Positions 43,051 through 52,248 of a DNA stretch of 64,000 bases are shown piece by piece. Made by a program: the position numbers and the translations under genes. The notes under the pieces were generated by a model. It ran no database searches. It saw nothing but the letters and a program-made list of their open reading frames with translations, and was not told the origin of the DNA. The stretch's first letter is position 1, and each line of letters begins with the position of its first letter. Origin of the DNA: Natronococcus amylolyticus DSM 10524 (GTDB lineage Archaea > Halobacteriota > Halobacteria > Halobacteriales > Natrialbaceae); contig NZ_AOIB01000043.1 of NCBI RefSeq assembly GCF_000337675.1, positions 53,742 through 117,741 on the forward strand, in the 5' to 3' direction.

Positions 43051-44331
43051 ATGGTGTACGACGTTCGAAGCAGGCTGTCGGAGCTCAGACGGGAGTTCCA
43101 CCGATGTCCGGAGCCGGGGTGGCGCGAGTTTCGAACGACGGCCCGAATCGTCGAGGAGCTCGAGCGACTCGACGTCGACGAGATCGCCGTCGGTCGCGAG
43201 GCGCTCTCGACCGACCAGCGGATGGCGGTACCCGATACGAGCGAACTCGAGCCCTGGTTCGAGCGTGCCCGCGAGGCGGGTGTTCGCGAGGACGTCCTCG
43301 AGCGAACGGCGGACGGCCACACCGGCGTGGTCGGCGTCCTCGAGCGCGGCGACGGGCCGACGATCGGCCTGCGAGTCGACATGGACGGAATCTCGATGGC
43401 CGAGTCCGATCTGACCGAGCACCGACCCGCTGTAGAGGGGTTTCGCTCCGAACACGAGGGGTACATGCACGCCTGCGGCCACGACGCGCACATCGCGATG
43501 GCGCTGGGAACGATCGAGGCGACCGCGGGGAGTAGTTTTGAAGGGACGCTGAAGGTCTTCTTCCAGCCCGCCGAGGAGATCTCGGGCGGCGGGAAGGCGA
43601 TGGCCCAGGGGGGCTACCTCGAGGACGTCGACTACCTGCTGGCGCTCCACATCGGCCTCGACCATCCGACGGGCGAGATCGTCGCCGGCGTCGAGAAGCC
43701 GCTGGCGATGGCCCACCTGACAGCGACGTTCGAGGGGGCGAGCGCCCACGCGGGGAAGGCACCCAACGAGGGTGGGAACGCGATGCAGGCCGCGGCGACC
43801 GCGATCCAGAACGCGTACGCGATCCCCCGCCACAGCGACGGCCAGACTCGCGTCAACGTCGGCCGCATCGAGGGCGGGACGGCGAGCAACGTCATCGCCG
43901 AGGAGATCACGATCGACGCGGAGGTCCGCGGCGAGACGACGGGACTGATGGAGTACATGCGGACCGAACTCGAGCGGGTGCTGTACGCGGCCGCGGAGAT
44001 GCACGACTGCGACGTCACGCCGCGGGTCATCAGCGAGTCGCCCCGCGCCGACAGCCACCCCGCCTTGCGCGAGCTGATCGGCTCGGTCGCCAGGGAGGTT
44101 GAGGGGGTCGACCGGGTGGTCCCCTCGACGGAGTTCGGCGTCAGCGAGGACGTCACCTACCTGATGAACCGCGTTCAGGATCGTGGCGGGCTCGCCTCCT
44201 ATCTGCTCGTTGGAACCGACCACCCGACCAACCACCACACGCCGACGTTCGACGTCGACGAACGGAGCCTCGAGATCGGCGTCGGGGTACTCTCGGAGAC
44301 GATCACCGAACTCTCCCGCCGGCCAGTCTGA
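43051..44331 (+). CDS. M20 family amidohydrolase (AbgB/IAA-amino acid hydrolase type)
   Basis: The 426-residue di-zinc enzyme has LRVDMDGISM, HACGHDAHIAMALG, FFQPAEEISGG and the dimerisation domain region FEGASAHAGKAPNEGGNA. This subgroup hydrolyses amide bonds of N-acylated amino acids. The ATG at 43051 starts at the family N-terminus (SRLSELRREFHRCPEPGW). Neighbouring transaminases and RidA suggest it releases amino compounds for transamination. The acyl group is unknown. Confidence 0.88.
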   Translation: MVYDVRSRLSELRREFHRCPEPGWREFRTTARIVEELERLDVDEIAVGREALSTDQRMAVPDTSELEPWFERAREAGVREDVLERTADGHTGVVGVLERGDGPTIGLRVDMDGISMAESDLTEHRPAVEGFRSEHEGYMHACGHDAHIAMALGTIEATAGSSFEGTLKVFFQPAEEISGGGKAMAQGGYLEDVDYLLALHIGLDHPTGEIVAGVEKPLAMAHLTATFEGASAHAGKAPNEGGNAMQAAATAIQNAYAIPRHSDGQTRVNVGRIEGGTASNVIAEEITIDAEVRGETTGLMEYMRTELERVLYAAAEMHDCDVTPRVISESPRADSHPALRELIGSVAREVEGVDRVVPSTEFGVSEDVTYLMNRVQDRGGLASYLLVGTDHPTNHHTPTFDVDERSLEIGVGVLSETITELSRRPV

Positions 44332-44418
44332 CGCGCTCGCCGGTCACGGAAACCGTCCGATTACTATCATGTTGTGTGGATCAGAAACGTTAATTCACGC
44401 GCTCCACCAGTAGCCTGT

Positions 44419-45066
44419 ATGAGCCAGGATGACGTCCCGCAGTCGCTTCGAACTGCGGCCGACTCGGACCGACCTCGCGGGATCCTCACCCCCTCCGACC
44501 GCGACTTCTTGCTCGGCCGGAAGACGGACTACACCGACCACTCGAAGAAACAGAAGCGAAACCGGATCCGGCGCCGGGTCCGGAACGCGGTGCTCGACTT
44601 CAGTATCCTCTTCGAGTACTTGGAGGAGCGCGACCGGGAGACGGTGTTCGACCCCGACGACGAGGACCGGGACGCCTACACCCAGGGGATCACGGACATG
44701 CTCGCCTTCCTCCACCTCGGTACGATGGGATATCACACCCCGTTCAGGGACATGCTCTCGGAGGGCGTCGGCAAGGCCGAACAGCGCCTCGCAGGCTCGA
44801 ACTACCGAATGGTCAACGTCGAGTTCAGCGTCGAGCCCGTCGGCCAGATCGACGTCGACGAGGTCGTCGAGAAGCTCGAGAACGAGGAGTTCGCCCAGCT
44901 CACCGACGAGGAACTCAGGGCGTTCGTTCGGCTGCTGACGATGTCCGACTCCTTTTCGCCGGAGGCGACCCGCGAGGAGATCAAGGATCGCGTCGACGAG
45001 TTCGCCGAGCGCACCGACGAGAGCGCAACGGTGCGCGAACGAAACCTCGAGGAGCTCACGAACTGA
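44419..45066 (+). CDS. Conserved haloarchaeal protein of unknown function
   Basis: The 215-residue protein has an N-terminal LTPSDRDFLLGRKTDYTDHSKKQKRNRIRRRVRNAVLDF stretch that is basic and helical, and a C-terminal region with VEKLENEEFAQLTDEELRAFVRLL and a coiled-coil-like tail (REEIKDRVDEFAERTDE). No membrane span. I recognise it as a repeated haloarchaeal family but cannot name a function. It sits between the amidohydrolase and the BCCT gene. Confidence 0.65.
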   Translation: MSQDDVPQSLRTAADSDRPRGILTPSDRDFLLGRKTDYTDHSKKQKRNRIRRRVRNAVLDFSILFEYLEERDRETVFDPDDEDRDAYTQGITDMLAFLHLGTMGYHTPFRDMLSEGVGKAEQRLAGSNYRMVNVEFSVEPVGQIDVDEVVEKLENEEFAQLTDEELRAFVRLLTMSDSFSPEATREEIKDRVDEFAERTDESATVRERNLEELTN

Positions 45067-45455
45067 TCGGCGCCGCTCGGCCGCGATTCGAGCGAGAGCA
45101 CCCGGATTGAGGATCGAATACGGTTCGTGAGTACGCCGCGTTTTCGATGCGATCGGGGGTTGGCTTGGTGAGACTAGCTTCCGAGCGGTAGAGTTGACTA
45201 ATGGACGTCATGTCGTGAAGATCTGAAGATATCTCTATGTACTATGCCCGAGTGTTAGATTATGAATACCGTTGAGGGGATTCCTGTAGGAACCGTACAA
45301 TAAACGCAATCTGTGTATGGTGGGTACGAAAAGGAAATATTTATGCAAGATACAGTCGATTAGTTCGGTATGCCATTGCAGTGCACGGCGAGTGGGAGGG
45401 AGCACCAACGCGGATCGAACCGGCCACTCGGCTCTCGAGCCGGAGGTGAGTGCTC
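45067..45455. promoter_or_regulatory. Intergenic region before BCCT transporter, with promoter and leader
   Basis: This 389-base stretch has no conventional gene. It is AT-richer than its neighbours from about 45200 on. A clear TATA-like AAATATTTATG at about 45341 lies some 25 bases upstream of a short ORF (45370-45459). A GGAGGTGA Shine-Dalgarno match at 45442-45449 precedes the BCCT start. An imperfect dyad TCCTGTAGGA lies at 45281-45290. Confidence 0.45.
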
Positions 45456-45459
45456 GTGA
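45370..45459 (+). CDS. Possible 29-residue leader ORF before BCCT gene
   Basis: An ATG about 25 bases after the TATA-like box opens a 29-codon frame that is basic (Arg- and Gly-rich) and ends with TGA overlapping the GTG start of the transporter (GTGA). Its position could make it a leaderless upstream ORF that couples translation to the transporter. Composition is unlike the usual acidic haloarchaeal proteins, so it may act only by being translated. Weak evidence. Confidence 0.3.
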   Translation: MPLQCTASGREHQRGSNRPLGSRAGGECS

Positions 45460-47093
45460 GTGACGGCGAGCAGGGGATGATCGGTCGATTCCTCGACGAG
45501 CTCGATCCGGTCGTCTTCGTCTTCGGCGCGTTGCTCACGGTCGGCGTCATCGTCGCCTTCTTCGTCGATCGAAGCTTCGTCGCCGGCGGAATCGAGACCG
45601 TTCACGGGGAGATGCTCAGCTACATGAGCTGGGCACTGCTGGTGATCGTGTTCCTGGTCGTCGTCTTCCTGTTGTACCTGATCATCGGTCCGTGGGGCAA
45701 GCTCAAGCTCGGCGACACGGATCCCGAGTACAGCTTCCTCTCGTTTTTCGCGATGCTGTACTCGGCCGGGTTCGCCGCGGGCGTCGTGTTCTGGGGACCG
45801 ACCGAGGGGCTGTTCTACTACGACGATCCGAACCCGTTGTTCGGAGTCGAGGGCGGAAGCAGTGAGGCGATTCCGCTCGCGATCCAGCAGACGCTGTTCC
45901 ACTGGGCCTTACCCCAGCTCGCGGTGTTTACGATCATGGGGATCGCGATCGGCTACTTCGCGTACAACTACGACAAGGTCCCGCTGCGGGCCTCGTCGGC
46001 GCTGACGCCGATCATCGGGAAGGAGAACCTCGACGGACCGGTCGCCAAGGTCGTCGACATCCTCGCCGTCTTCGCAACGATCGGCGGCGTCGCGACCTCG
46101 CTCGGGTTCATCGGCAGCCAGTTCGTCAGCGGTCTCGAGTACCAGTGGGGACTGAGCTTCGGCGACACCGGTATCCTGCTCGTCGTGACGACGATGACGA
46201 TCCTGTTTACGATCTCGATGGTGCTGGGGATCGACAAGGGGATCCGCCGGCTCTCGAACTTCAACATGGGGCTGTTCGTTGTGATTATGCTCGCGACGTT
46301 CATCCTCGGGCCGTCGATGTTTCTGCTGTTGCTCGGCTCGCAGGCGATCGGCGGGATGATCAGCGACTTCGTCGCGATGAGTCTCTACACCGGCGCCGGC
46401 GACGGCGGCACCGGCTGGGTCGAGAGCTGGACCGTCTTCTACTGGGCGTGGGCGCTCTCGTGGTCCCCCTTCGCCGGGCTGTTTATCGCCCGGATCTCGA
46501 AGGGCCGAACGATTCGCGAGGTCGCCTTCACCGGGATCGTCGCGACCTCCGCCGCGACGGTTCCGTGGTTTACGTTCGTCGGCGGTACCGCCGTCTTCCT
46601 GCAGGACACCGGTGGTGCGGACTTCAGCGAGGTTATCGCGGGTGAGGTCGGGGCGGAGGTCTCCGGGTTCATCCTGTTCGACGCCCTCCCGCTCGGCGCG
46701 ATCTTTATGGTCGCGTTCCTCGTGCTCGTGACGACGTTCTTCATCACGTCGGCGGACTCCTCGACGCTCGCGGTCTCGATGATGACCACAGGCGGCAAGG
46801 AGTCCCCGTCGACGATCAACCGGGTCTTCTGGGGCGTCGTCCTCGGACTGACCGCCGCGATCCTGATGATCCTCGGCGGCGAGGGCGGCGCCGGCGCGCT
46901 CGAGCAGGCCGTCGTCATCACCGGCGCGCCGTTCGCGATCGTCTGTTTCCTCGCGATGCTGTCGCTGATCAAGAACCTGAGCGGCACCAACGGCCGCGTG
47001 TTGCTCCAGGAGGAGACGGTGATCGTCGGCTCGACGGAGCGTCGGTCGGACGATCCGACGACGACCGCGGAACCGGGCGACGACGACGACTGA
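45456..47093 (+). CDS. BCCT family betaine/carnitine/choline-type transporter
   Basis: The 545-residue, about 12-span transporter imports quaternary or zwitterionic amines driven by ions. The BCCT signature is visible in WTVFYWAWALSWSPF and GLFIARISKGRTIRE, and the early GVVFWGPTEGLFYY segment lines the site. The GTG at 45456 is preferred over 45450 because a GGAGGTGA Shine-Dalgarno sits six bases upstream. An acidic C-terminal tail (AEPGDDDD) could sense osmolarity. It is followed by a class III aminotransferase. Confidence 0.92.
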   Translation: MSDGEQGMIGRFLDELDPVVFVFGALLTVGVIVAFFVDRSFVAGGIETVHGEMLSYMSWALLVIVFLVVVFLLYLIIGPWGKLKLGDTDPEYSFLSFFAMLYSAGFAAGVVFWGPTEGLFYYDDPNPLFGVEGGSSEAIPLAIQQTLFHWALPQLAVFTIMGIAIGYFAYNYDKVPLRASSALTPIIGKENLDGPVAKVVDILAVFATIGGVATSLGFIGSQFVSGLEYQWGLSFGDTGILLVVTTMTILFTISMVLGIDKGIRRLSNFNMGLFVVIMLATFILGPSMFLLLLGSQAIGGMISDFVAMSLYTGAGDGGTGWVESWTVFYWAWALSWSPFAGLFIARISKGRTIREVAFTGIVATSAATVPWFTFVGGTAVFLQDTGGADFSEVIAGEVGAEVSGFILFDALPLGAIFMVAFLVLVTTFFITSADSSTLAVSMMTTGGKESPSTINRVFWGVVLGLTAAILMILGGEGGAGALEQAVVITGAPFAIVCFLAMLSLIKNLSGTNGRVLLQEETVIVGSTERRSDDPTTTAEPGDDDD

Positions 47094-47196
47094 CGGAGCC
47101 GTTCGGACCGACCTTTCTCTCGTTTAGCTGACTCACCTGCCGCGACCTCCCGACTCTCGTCTCCTGACTCCCGTCCCCATCTATAACAACATTTAA

Positions 47197-47209
47197 TGTA
47201 CGACGTACA
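47197..47209. promoter_or_regulatory. Palindrome TGTACGACGTACA before aminotransferase
   Basis: A perfect palindrome around a central A lies 13-25 bases before the ATG at 47222, next to a TATA-like ATTTAATG. It would cover the transcription start of a leaderless message and so looks like an operator. The upstream BCCT gene ends 128 bases before the ATG. Confidence 0.5.
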
Positions 47210-47221
47210 CATTATCTGTGT

Positions 47222-48583
47222 ATGGATAGGGACACTGCCGAACCGAACGTGGACGCGTTCCCCGGCCCCAACGCCCGAGAGTGGGTCGAGTTCCACGGGG
47301 AGAACGCGGCACCCAGCGAGTACTCCCACGAGTTCGTCTGGGACGTCACCCGCGAGGCCGACGGACCGTTCGTCACCGACGTCGACGGCAACGTCTTGCT
47401 CGATTTCACGTGCCACATCGGCGCCGCGCCGCTCGGGTACAACAACGAAAAGATTACTGACAAGCTCCGGGAGTTCGACCTCGTCGAACCGATGAAGATC
47501 GCCGGCCAGGACATGTACTTCGGCGCGGGCCCGACTCCCGAGAAGTCAGACGTGCCGGGCTCGAGTCACCTGATGGAGAAACTGGTCGACGTCTCGAGTC
47601 AGTACGGGATGGACACCGTCTTTCTCTCGAACTCCGGCGCGGAGTCGATGGAGAACGCGATGAAGATCGCCCACGACCACCGGGCGCCCGCGAAGTACGG
47701 CGTCGCCTTCGCCGGCAGCTTCCACGGGCGCACCTTCGGGACCCTCTCGATCACCAAATCGAAGGAGGTCTACACCCGTCACTACCCCGAGATCAGCGGG
47801 ATCGAGACGGTGCCGTTCTGCGCCGATCGTGGCTGTGACGCCGCCAGCTGCGACTGTGGCTTCTTCGCGAACGAGGGCTCACAGCTACGGAACTCGCTGT
47901 CCCCCGAGGGCGGCCACATCAATCCCGACGAGATCGCGTTCCTGACCCTCGAGCCGATCCAGGGCGTCGGCGGTTACCGGTTCCCCAGCCAGGCGTTCAT
48001 GCAGGAGGTGGCCGACGTCACCGAGGAGTATGACATTCCGCTGATCGTCGACGAGATCCAGGCCGGGATCGGCCGTACCGGAAAGATCTGGGCCTCCGAT
48101 CACTACCCGATCGAGCCCGACGTCATCTCTGCCGCGAAGGCGCTGCGCGTCGGCGCGACCGTCTCCCGGTCGGAGATCTTCCCGTCCGAAAAGAACCGTC
48201 TGGGCTCGACGTTCGGCGGCGGCGACCTGCTCGGTTCGATGATGGGGACGTTTACCCTCGAGGCGATCGACGAACACGACCTGCTCGAGAACGCCACCGA
48301 GCGTGGCGAGCAGGCGAAAGAACTGCTTCGTGACGACTCGCCCGACCACGTCGTCGACGTCCGGGGCAAGGGCCTGATGCTGGCCGTCGAGTTCGACACA
48401 CCCGAGCGTCGCAGCGCGGTCGTCGAGGAGTCGCTTCGCCGCGGGCTGTTGACCCTCGGCTGCGGGAAGAAGACGATTCGACTGCTCCCGCCGCTGGACT
48501 CGAGCGAGCGCGAGATCGAGTTCGGAATCGGGATCTTCCTCGAGGCGATCGAGGCCGCAGGACGAAGCGCGACCGTCGCGTAA
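47222..48583 (+). CDS. Class III aminotransferase with Cys-rich insertion
   Basis: The 453-residue fold-type I PLP enzyme carries Asp277 in LIVDEIQAGIGRTG and Lys306 in SAAKALRVG, with LSNSGAESMENAMKIA as the phosphate-binding region. Between residues 200 and 212 it has four cysteines (C-x4-C-x4-C-x-C), which could bind a metal; related amine transaminases have cysteines in the same loop. It probably transaminates the compound imported by the BCCT neighbour. Substrate unknown. Confidence 0.85.
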   Translation: MDRDTAEPNVDAFPGPNAREWVEFHGENAAPSEYSHEFVWDVTREADGPFVTDVDGNVLLDFTCHIGAAPLGYNNEKITDKLREFDLVEPMKIAGQDMYFGAGPTPEKSDVPGSSHLMEKLVDVSSQYGMDTVFLSNSGAESMENAMKIAHDHRAPAKYGVAFAGSFHGRTFGTLSITKSKEVYTRHYPEISGIETVPFCADRGCDAASCDCGFFANEGSQLRNSLSPEGGHINPDEIAFLTLEPIQGVGGYRFPSQAFMQEVADVTEEYDIPLIVDEIQAGIGRTGKIWASDHYPIEPDVISAAKALRVGATVSRSEIFPSEKNRLGSTFGGGDLLGSMMGTFTLEAIDEHDLLENATERGEQAKELLRDDSPDHVVDVRGKGLMLAVEFDTPERRSAVVEESLRRGLLTLGCGKKTIRLLPPLDSSEREIEFGIGIFLEAIEAAGRSATVA

Positions 48584-48661
48584 GCGGCTCGGTCGGCCGG
48601 TTTCGCCGACCGCCCGAACCCCTGATTCATCCCGGCGGCGTCGCCTACACTCCGCCCCTTT

Positions 48662-51001
48662 CTACGCCGCGGGGAGCGTGAACGCGAACGTCGCCCCCTC
48701 GCCGGGTTCGGATTCCACGCTGATCTCGCCCCCGTGGCGCTCGACGATCCGCTTGCAGAGTGCGAGTCCGATCCCGGTTCCGGGGTGTTCCTCCTGACTG
48801 TGGAGCCGTTCGAACACGTCGAAGACCTGCGCTTGCTTGTCCACGTCGATGCCGACCCCCTCGTCGTGGATCGCCACCCTCCAGGAGGTACCGGTACGTT
48901 CGGTCTCGATTTGGATCCGCGGCGCCCCCTCGCCGGAGTATTCGATCGCGTTCGACAGCAGGTTCTGGAGGAGCTGGCGGAGCTGTGCCGGATCGCCCCG
49001 TACGCGGGGAAGGGATTCCGCTTCGATCTCGGCCTCGCTCTCGTCGATCTTCATCCGAAGGGTCTCGCGAACGTCCTCGAGTACGGCGTCCAGCTCGACG
49101 GGTTCGAAGGGCTCGTCTCTCGTATCGACCCGCGCATACTCGAGCAGGGCGTCGATCATCTCGCGCATCCGATCGGCGCCGTCGACGGCGAACTCGAGGA
49201 ACTCCTCGCCGTCCGCGTCGAGGTCGTCGCCGTACTGGCGCTCGAGCAACTCGAGGTAGCTCGTGACCATCCGCAGGGGTTCCTGGAGGTCGTGGGAGGC
49301 AGCGTAGGCGAACTGCTCGAGCCGTTCGTTCGACTCCTCGAGGCGCTGCTCGTACGTCTTCCGCTCGGTGATATCGGTGAGCGTCACGATCGCTCGGATC
49401 ACCTCGCCGTTGGCGTCTTTCACCGGCTTGCCGTGCTCCATGATGATTCGACGCTCGCCGTCGAACGCACGGATCTCGTAGACGTTTGGGTCCGTGACCG
49501 AGTCGCCGCGAAGCACCTGGGCCATCGTCCACTCTTCGGGGTCGACCCGCTCGCCCGTGTCGGCCCACTCCGCCGGATACTTGTCGTACTCGTCGACGGA
49601 CTCCACGTCGAACACGTCGCCGCCCCAGATGTCCCTGGCGACGTCGTTGGCCCTGAGCACCGAGCCGTTCCCGTCTGCGACGACGGCGCCGACGGGCAGG
49701 ACCTGAAACAGCGTCTCGAGCTGCCGCGACTGGTCTTCGGCCTCGAGTTCGGCTCGCTTTCGTTCGGTGATGTCGGTGAGCGTTCCGGGGAACGTCAGCG
49801 CGTTCCCGTCCTCGTCGCACTCGACGTGGCCGCGGGCGACCACCCACCGGAACTCGTCGTCGGCGTTTCGGACGCGGTACTCCGCTTCGTACTCTCCGCA
49901 GGTCTCGACCGCGGTCTCGATTTTCTTTCTGACACGTTCGCGGTCGGCTTCGTGAATCGACGAGACGAACTGCTCGAGCGGGACGCCCTCGCGGGCGGCG
50001 TCGGGATCGACGCCGAACTGCTCGGCGAACGATGCGCCGACGACCATCCGATCGTCGGGAACGTGCCACTCCCAGGTCCCGACGGCGCCGGCTTCGGTCG
50101 CGGCCTCGAGCCGCGCCGTCGCGTCCTCGAGGGATTTTGCGTTCTCCTTCTGTTCGGTGACGTCCTGGACGACTCCGATCGCCCGAACCGGCTCGCCGTC
50201 GGTGTCGTAGTAGAACTCGCCCTGGGCAGTGATCCACCGTCGCTCGTCGTCGGCTCGAACGATCCGACAGTCGAACTCCCACGTTCCCGTCTCGAAGGCC
50301 TCCTCGAAGCTGCGTTCGACGAACTCGCGATCGTCGGGGTAGACGTGCTCGAGAAAGATCTCGAAGCTCCAGTCCTCGCGGGGCTCCTCGTAGCCGAAGA
50401 TTCGATCGTGCTTGGGCGAACGGACTGGCGACTCCCGGGTCTGGAGATCGAGCTCCCACATGCCCAGGCCCCCGGCCTGGAGCGCGAGCCGCAGTCGCTC
50501 CTCGCTCTCCTGTAGGTCCCGCGTGATCTCGTAGCTCTCGCCTTCGTACTCGAAATCGCGGTGCTGTTGCTGCCAGTCCAGCTCCGTCCGATTCCGACGG
50601 GAGATCTCGCGAACGGTCCCGACGGCGCCCCACAGGGAGTCGTCTCCGTTGAACGGGTGTACCCGAACTTCACAGAGCACGGGCTCCTCGTTGGCGGTTG
50701 TAACGGGTACCTCGAGGAGTGCGCTCCGGGTCTCGGGCTCCGCTCGAAGGCGCTCGATCTCGCGCTCGATCGCCGATCCGTCGGTCTCGAGGACGGTAGC
50801 AATCGGCTCACCCAGGAGGTCGTCGTACCCGTACCCCGTTATCTCCCGCACGGTGTCGTTCACCGCGGCGAAACGCCCTTCGACGTCGAGTTGAAAGACC
50901 CCGTCGCCGGTCGCGTGGTGAAGCGTTCGGTACCGCCGGTGGGCGTCACCTTCGACCGCACCATCCCAAAACGCCATTTCGATCCCATTCCACTCGCTCA
51001 T
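48662..51001 (-). CDS. Multi-PAS sensor histidine kinase
   Basis: The 779-residue protein has four PAS domains (starts near residues 24, 176, 310 and 435), with repeated DITERK-type PAC endings at the third and fourth. A HisKA helix pair follows with the phosphoaccepting His in YAASHDLQEPLRMVTSYLEL, then an HATPase with NLLSNAIEYSG, DEGVGID and GTGIGLALCKRIVERHGG. No transmembrane spans, so it senses an intracellular signal such as redox or oxygen. No response regulator is nearby. Start at the ATG at 51001. Confidence 0.93.
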   Translation of the reverse strand: MSEWNGIEMAFWDGAVEGDAHRRYRTLHHATGDGVFQLDVEGRFAAVNDTVREITGYGYDDLLGEPIATVLETDGSAIEREIERLRAEPETRSALLEVPVTTANEEPVLCEVRVHPFNGDDSLWGAVGTVREISRRNRTELDWQQQHRDFEYEGESYEITRDLQESEERLRLALQAGGLGMWELDLQTRESPVRSPKHDRIFGYEEPREDWSFEIFLEHVYPDDREFVERSFEEAFETGTWEFDCRIVRADDERRWITAQGEFYYDTDGEPVRAIGVVQDVTEQKENAKSLEDATARLEAATEAGAVGTWEWHVPDDRMVVGASFAEQFGVDPDAAREGVPLEQFVSSIHEADRERVRKKIETAVETCGEYEAEYRVRNADDEFRWVVARGHVECDEDGNALTFPGTLTDITERKRAELEAEDQSRQLETLFQVLPVGAVVADGNGSVLRANDVARDIWGGDVFDVESVDEYDKYPAEWADTGERVDPEEWTMAQVLRGDSVTDPNVYEIRAFDGERRIIMEHGKPVKDANGEVIRAIVTLTDITERKTYEQRLEESNERLEQFAYAASHDLQEPLRMVTSYLELLERQYGDDLDADGEEFLEFAVDGADRMREMIDALLEYARVDTRDEPFEPVELDAVLEDVRETLRMKIDESEAEIEAESLPRVRGDPAQLRQLLQNLLSNAIEYSGEGAPRIQIETERTGTSWRVAIHDEGVGIDVDKQAQVFDVFERLHSQEEHPGTGIGLALCKRIVERHGGEISVESEPGEGATFAFTLPAA

Positions 51002-51120
51002 ACTCCCACCAACCGGTGCACAGCGGATAAACTCTGTGCGGGAAAGACGAGGTCGGCCCAACCTCGTCGACGGTGGCGCCAACTCGGGAATCCGTGAACC
51101 GATACGAAGCTGTGAAACGG

Positions 51121-52089
51121 CTACTCGGCCCAGTACGCCTCGCCGGGCTGTTCGCGGAAGACAGCCCGCTCGAGGATTTCAACGGCCTTCTCGAGTCCCT
51201 CGCGGGAACTCGTCAGCGAGTCCTCGTGCTCGATCGAGAGCGCGCCGTCGTAACCGACCATCCGTAGCGTCGAGACGACGTCCTTCCAGTGGCCCTCGCC
51301 GTGGCCGTAGCCGACCGACCGGAACAGCCACGAGCGGTTGGGCTCGTCGTCGTAGGCCGTCGTGTCGAGGACACCCTTCTCGCGGGCCTGCTCCTCGTAG
51401 ACCTTCGTGTCCTTGGCGTGGAAGTGGTGGATCGCGTCGCGCTCGCCGAGGTACCGAATCGCGTCGGTGATCGAGATATCCTGCCAGTACAGATGCGAGG
51501 GGTCGAAGTTCGCGCCGACGCGTTCGTTCGTCGCCTCGCGCAGGCGGGCCATCCCGTGTGGTTCGTAGACGAGCATGTTCGGATGCATCTCGATCGCGAG
51601 GTTGACGTCGTGGTCGTCGGCGTACGCGGCGAGGTCGGACCAGTAGTCGACGGCGACCTCCCACTGGTAGTCGTGGGCGTCGGCGTGCTCGGTCGGCCAC
51701 GGTGCGGTGATCCAGTTCGGCACCTCGTCGTCGGGGCCGCCCGCGGGAAGTCCGGAGAAGCAGGTCACGGTCCCGACGTTGAGCTGGTCGGCGAGCTCGA
51801 TCGCCTCGCGGAGCTCCGTGTCGGCCTCGTCGGCTCGCTCGTCGTCCGGATGCAGCGGATTGTTGTGCGTCGCGAGCGCGCTGATACGCATGTCGAACTC
51901 GGAGAGCAGCTCCTCGAGCTCGAGCTGGGCGTCTTCGTCGTCCAGGTACTCCTCGCGAACCAGGTGGTCGTCCCCTGGGAAGCCGCCGACGCCGGGCTCG
52001 ATCGCGTCGACGCCGATATCCGAGAGGTACGCCAGGGCGCCCTCGAGCGATTCGTCCGCGAGCGGTGGGGTGTGTACGCCGATATCCAT
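51121..52089 (-). CDS. Sugar phosphate isomerase/epimerase (xylose isomerase-like TIM barrel)
   Basis: The 322-residue protein matches the AP-endonuclease-2 / xylose isomerase-like barrel: IGVHTPPLADESLEG, MRISALATHNNPLHP, LAIEMHPNMLVYEP (metal Glu), ANFDPSHLYWQ, HFHAKDTKV and LSIEHEDSL (metal Glu). It probably isomerises or epimerises a keto sugar. It is the last gene downstream of the sugar ABC operon (same strand, 159 bases after the small membrane gene), which supports a sugar substrate. Specificity unknown. Confidence 0.88.
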   Translation of the reverse strand: MDIGVHTPPLADESLEGALAYLSDIGVDAIEPGVGGFPGDDHLVREEYLDDEDAQLELEELLSEFDMRISALATHNNPLHPDDERADEADTELREAIELADQLNVGTVTCFSGLPAGGPDDEVPNWITAPWPTEHADAHDYQWEVAVDYWSDLAAYADDHDVNLAIEMHPNMLVYEPHGMARLREATNERVGANFDPSHLYWQDISITDAIRYLGERDAIHHFHAKDTKVYEEQAREKGVLDTTAYDDEPNRSWLFRSVGYGHGEGHWKDVVSTLRMVGYDGALSIEHEDSLTSSREGLEKAVEILERAVFREQPGEAYWAE

Positions 52090-52248
52090 ACGGGTGGACG
52101 GTCGGGGCGAGAGTCAATAAATCCGGGTGAAGTGAGGCTCGCGTATTGCGGAGAGACGGCCCGTAAAACGGCGTTTCCCGAGGAAGCTGTGAGTCGGTGT
52201 TCGCGCTTCCGTCGTTCGAACCGTGACCGAAACCGATTCGGTCAGCGT

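Noticed and set aside
45262..45303. 13-codon ORF upstream of the BCCT gene
   Set aside because: Too short, upstream of the probable TATA box and not linked to the transporter start.
48734..50515. 593-codon open frame antisense to the histidine kinase
   Set aside because: A shadow of the kinase gene; the antisense product has no recognisable domain and no start context.
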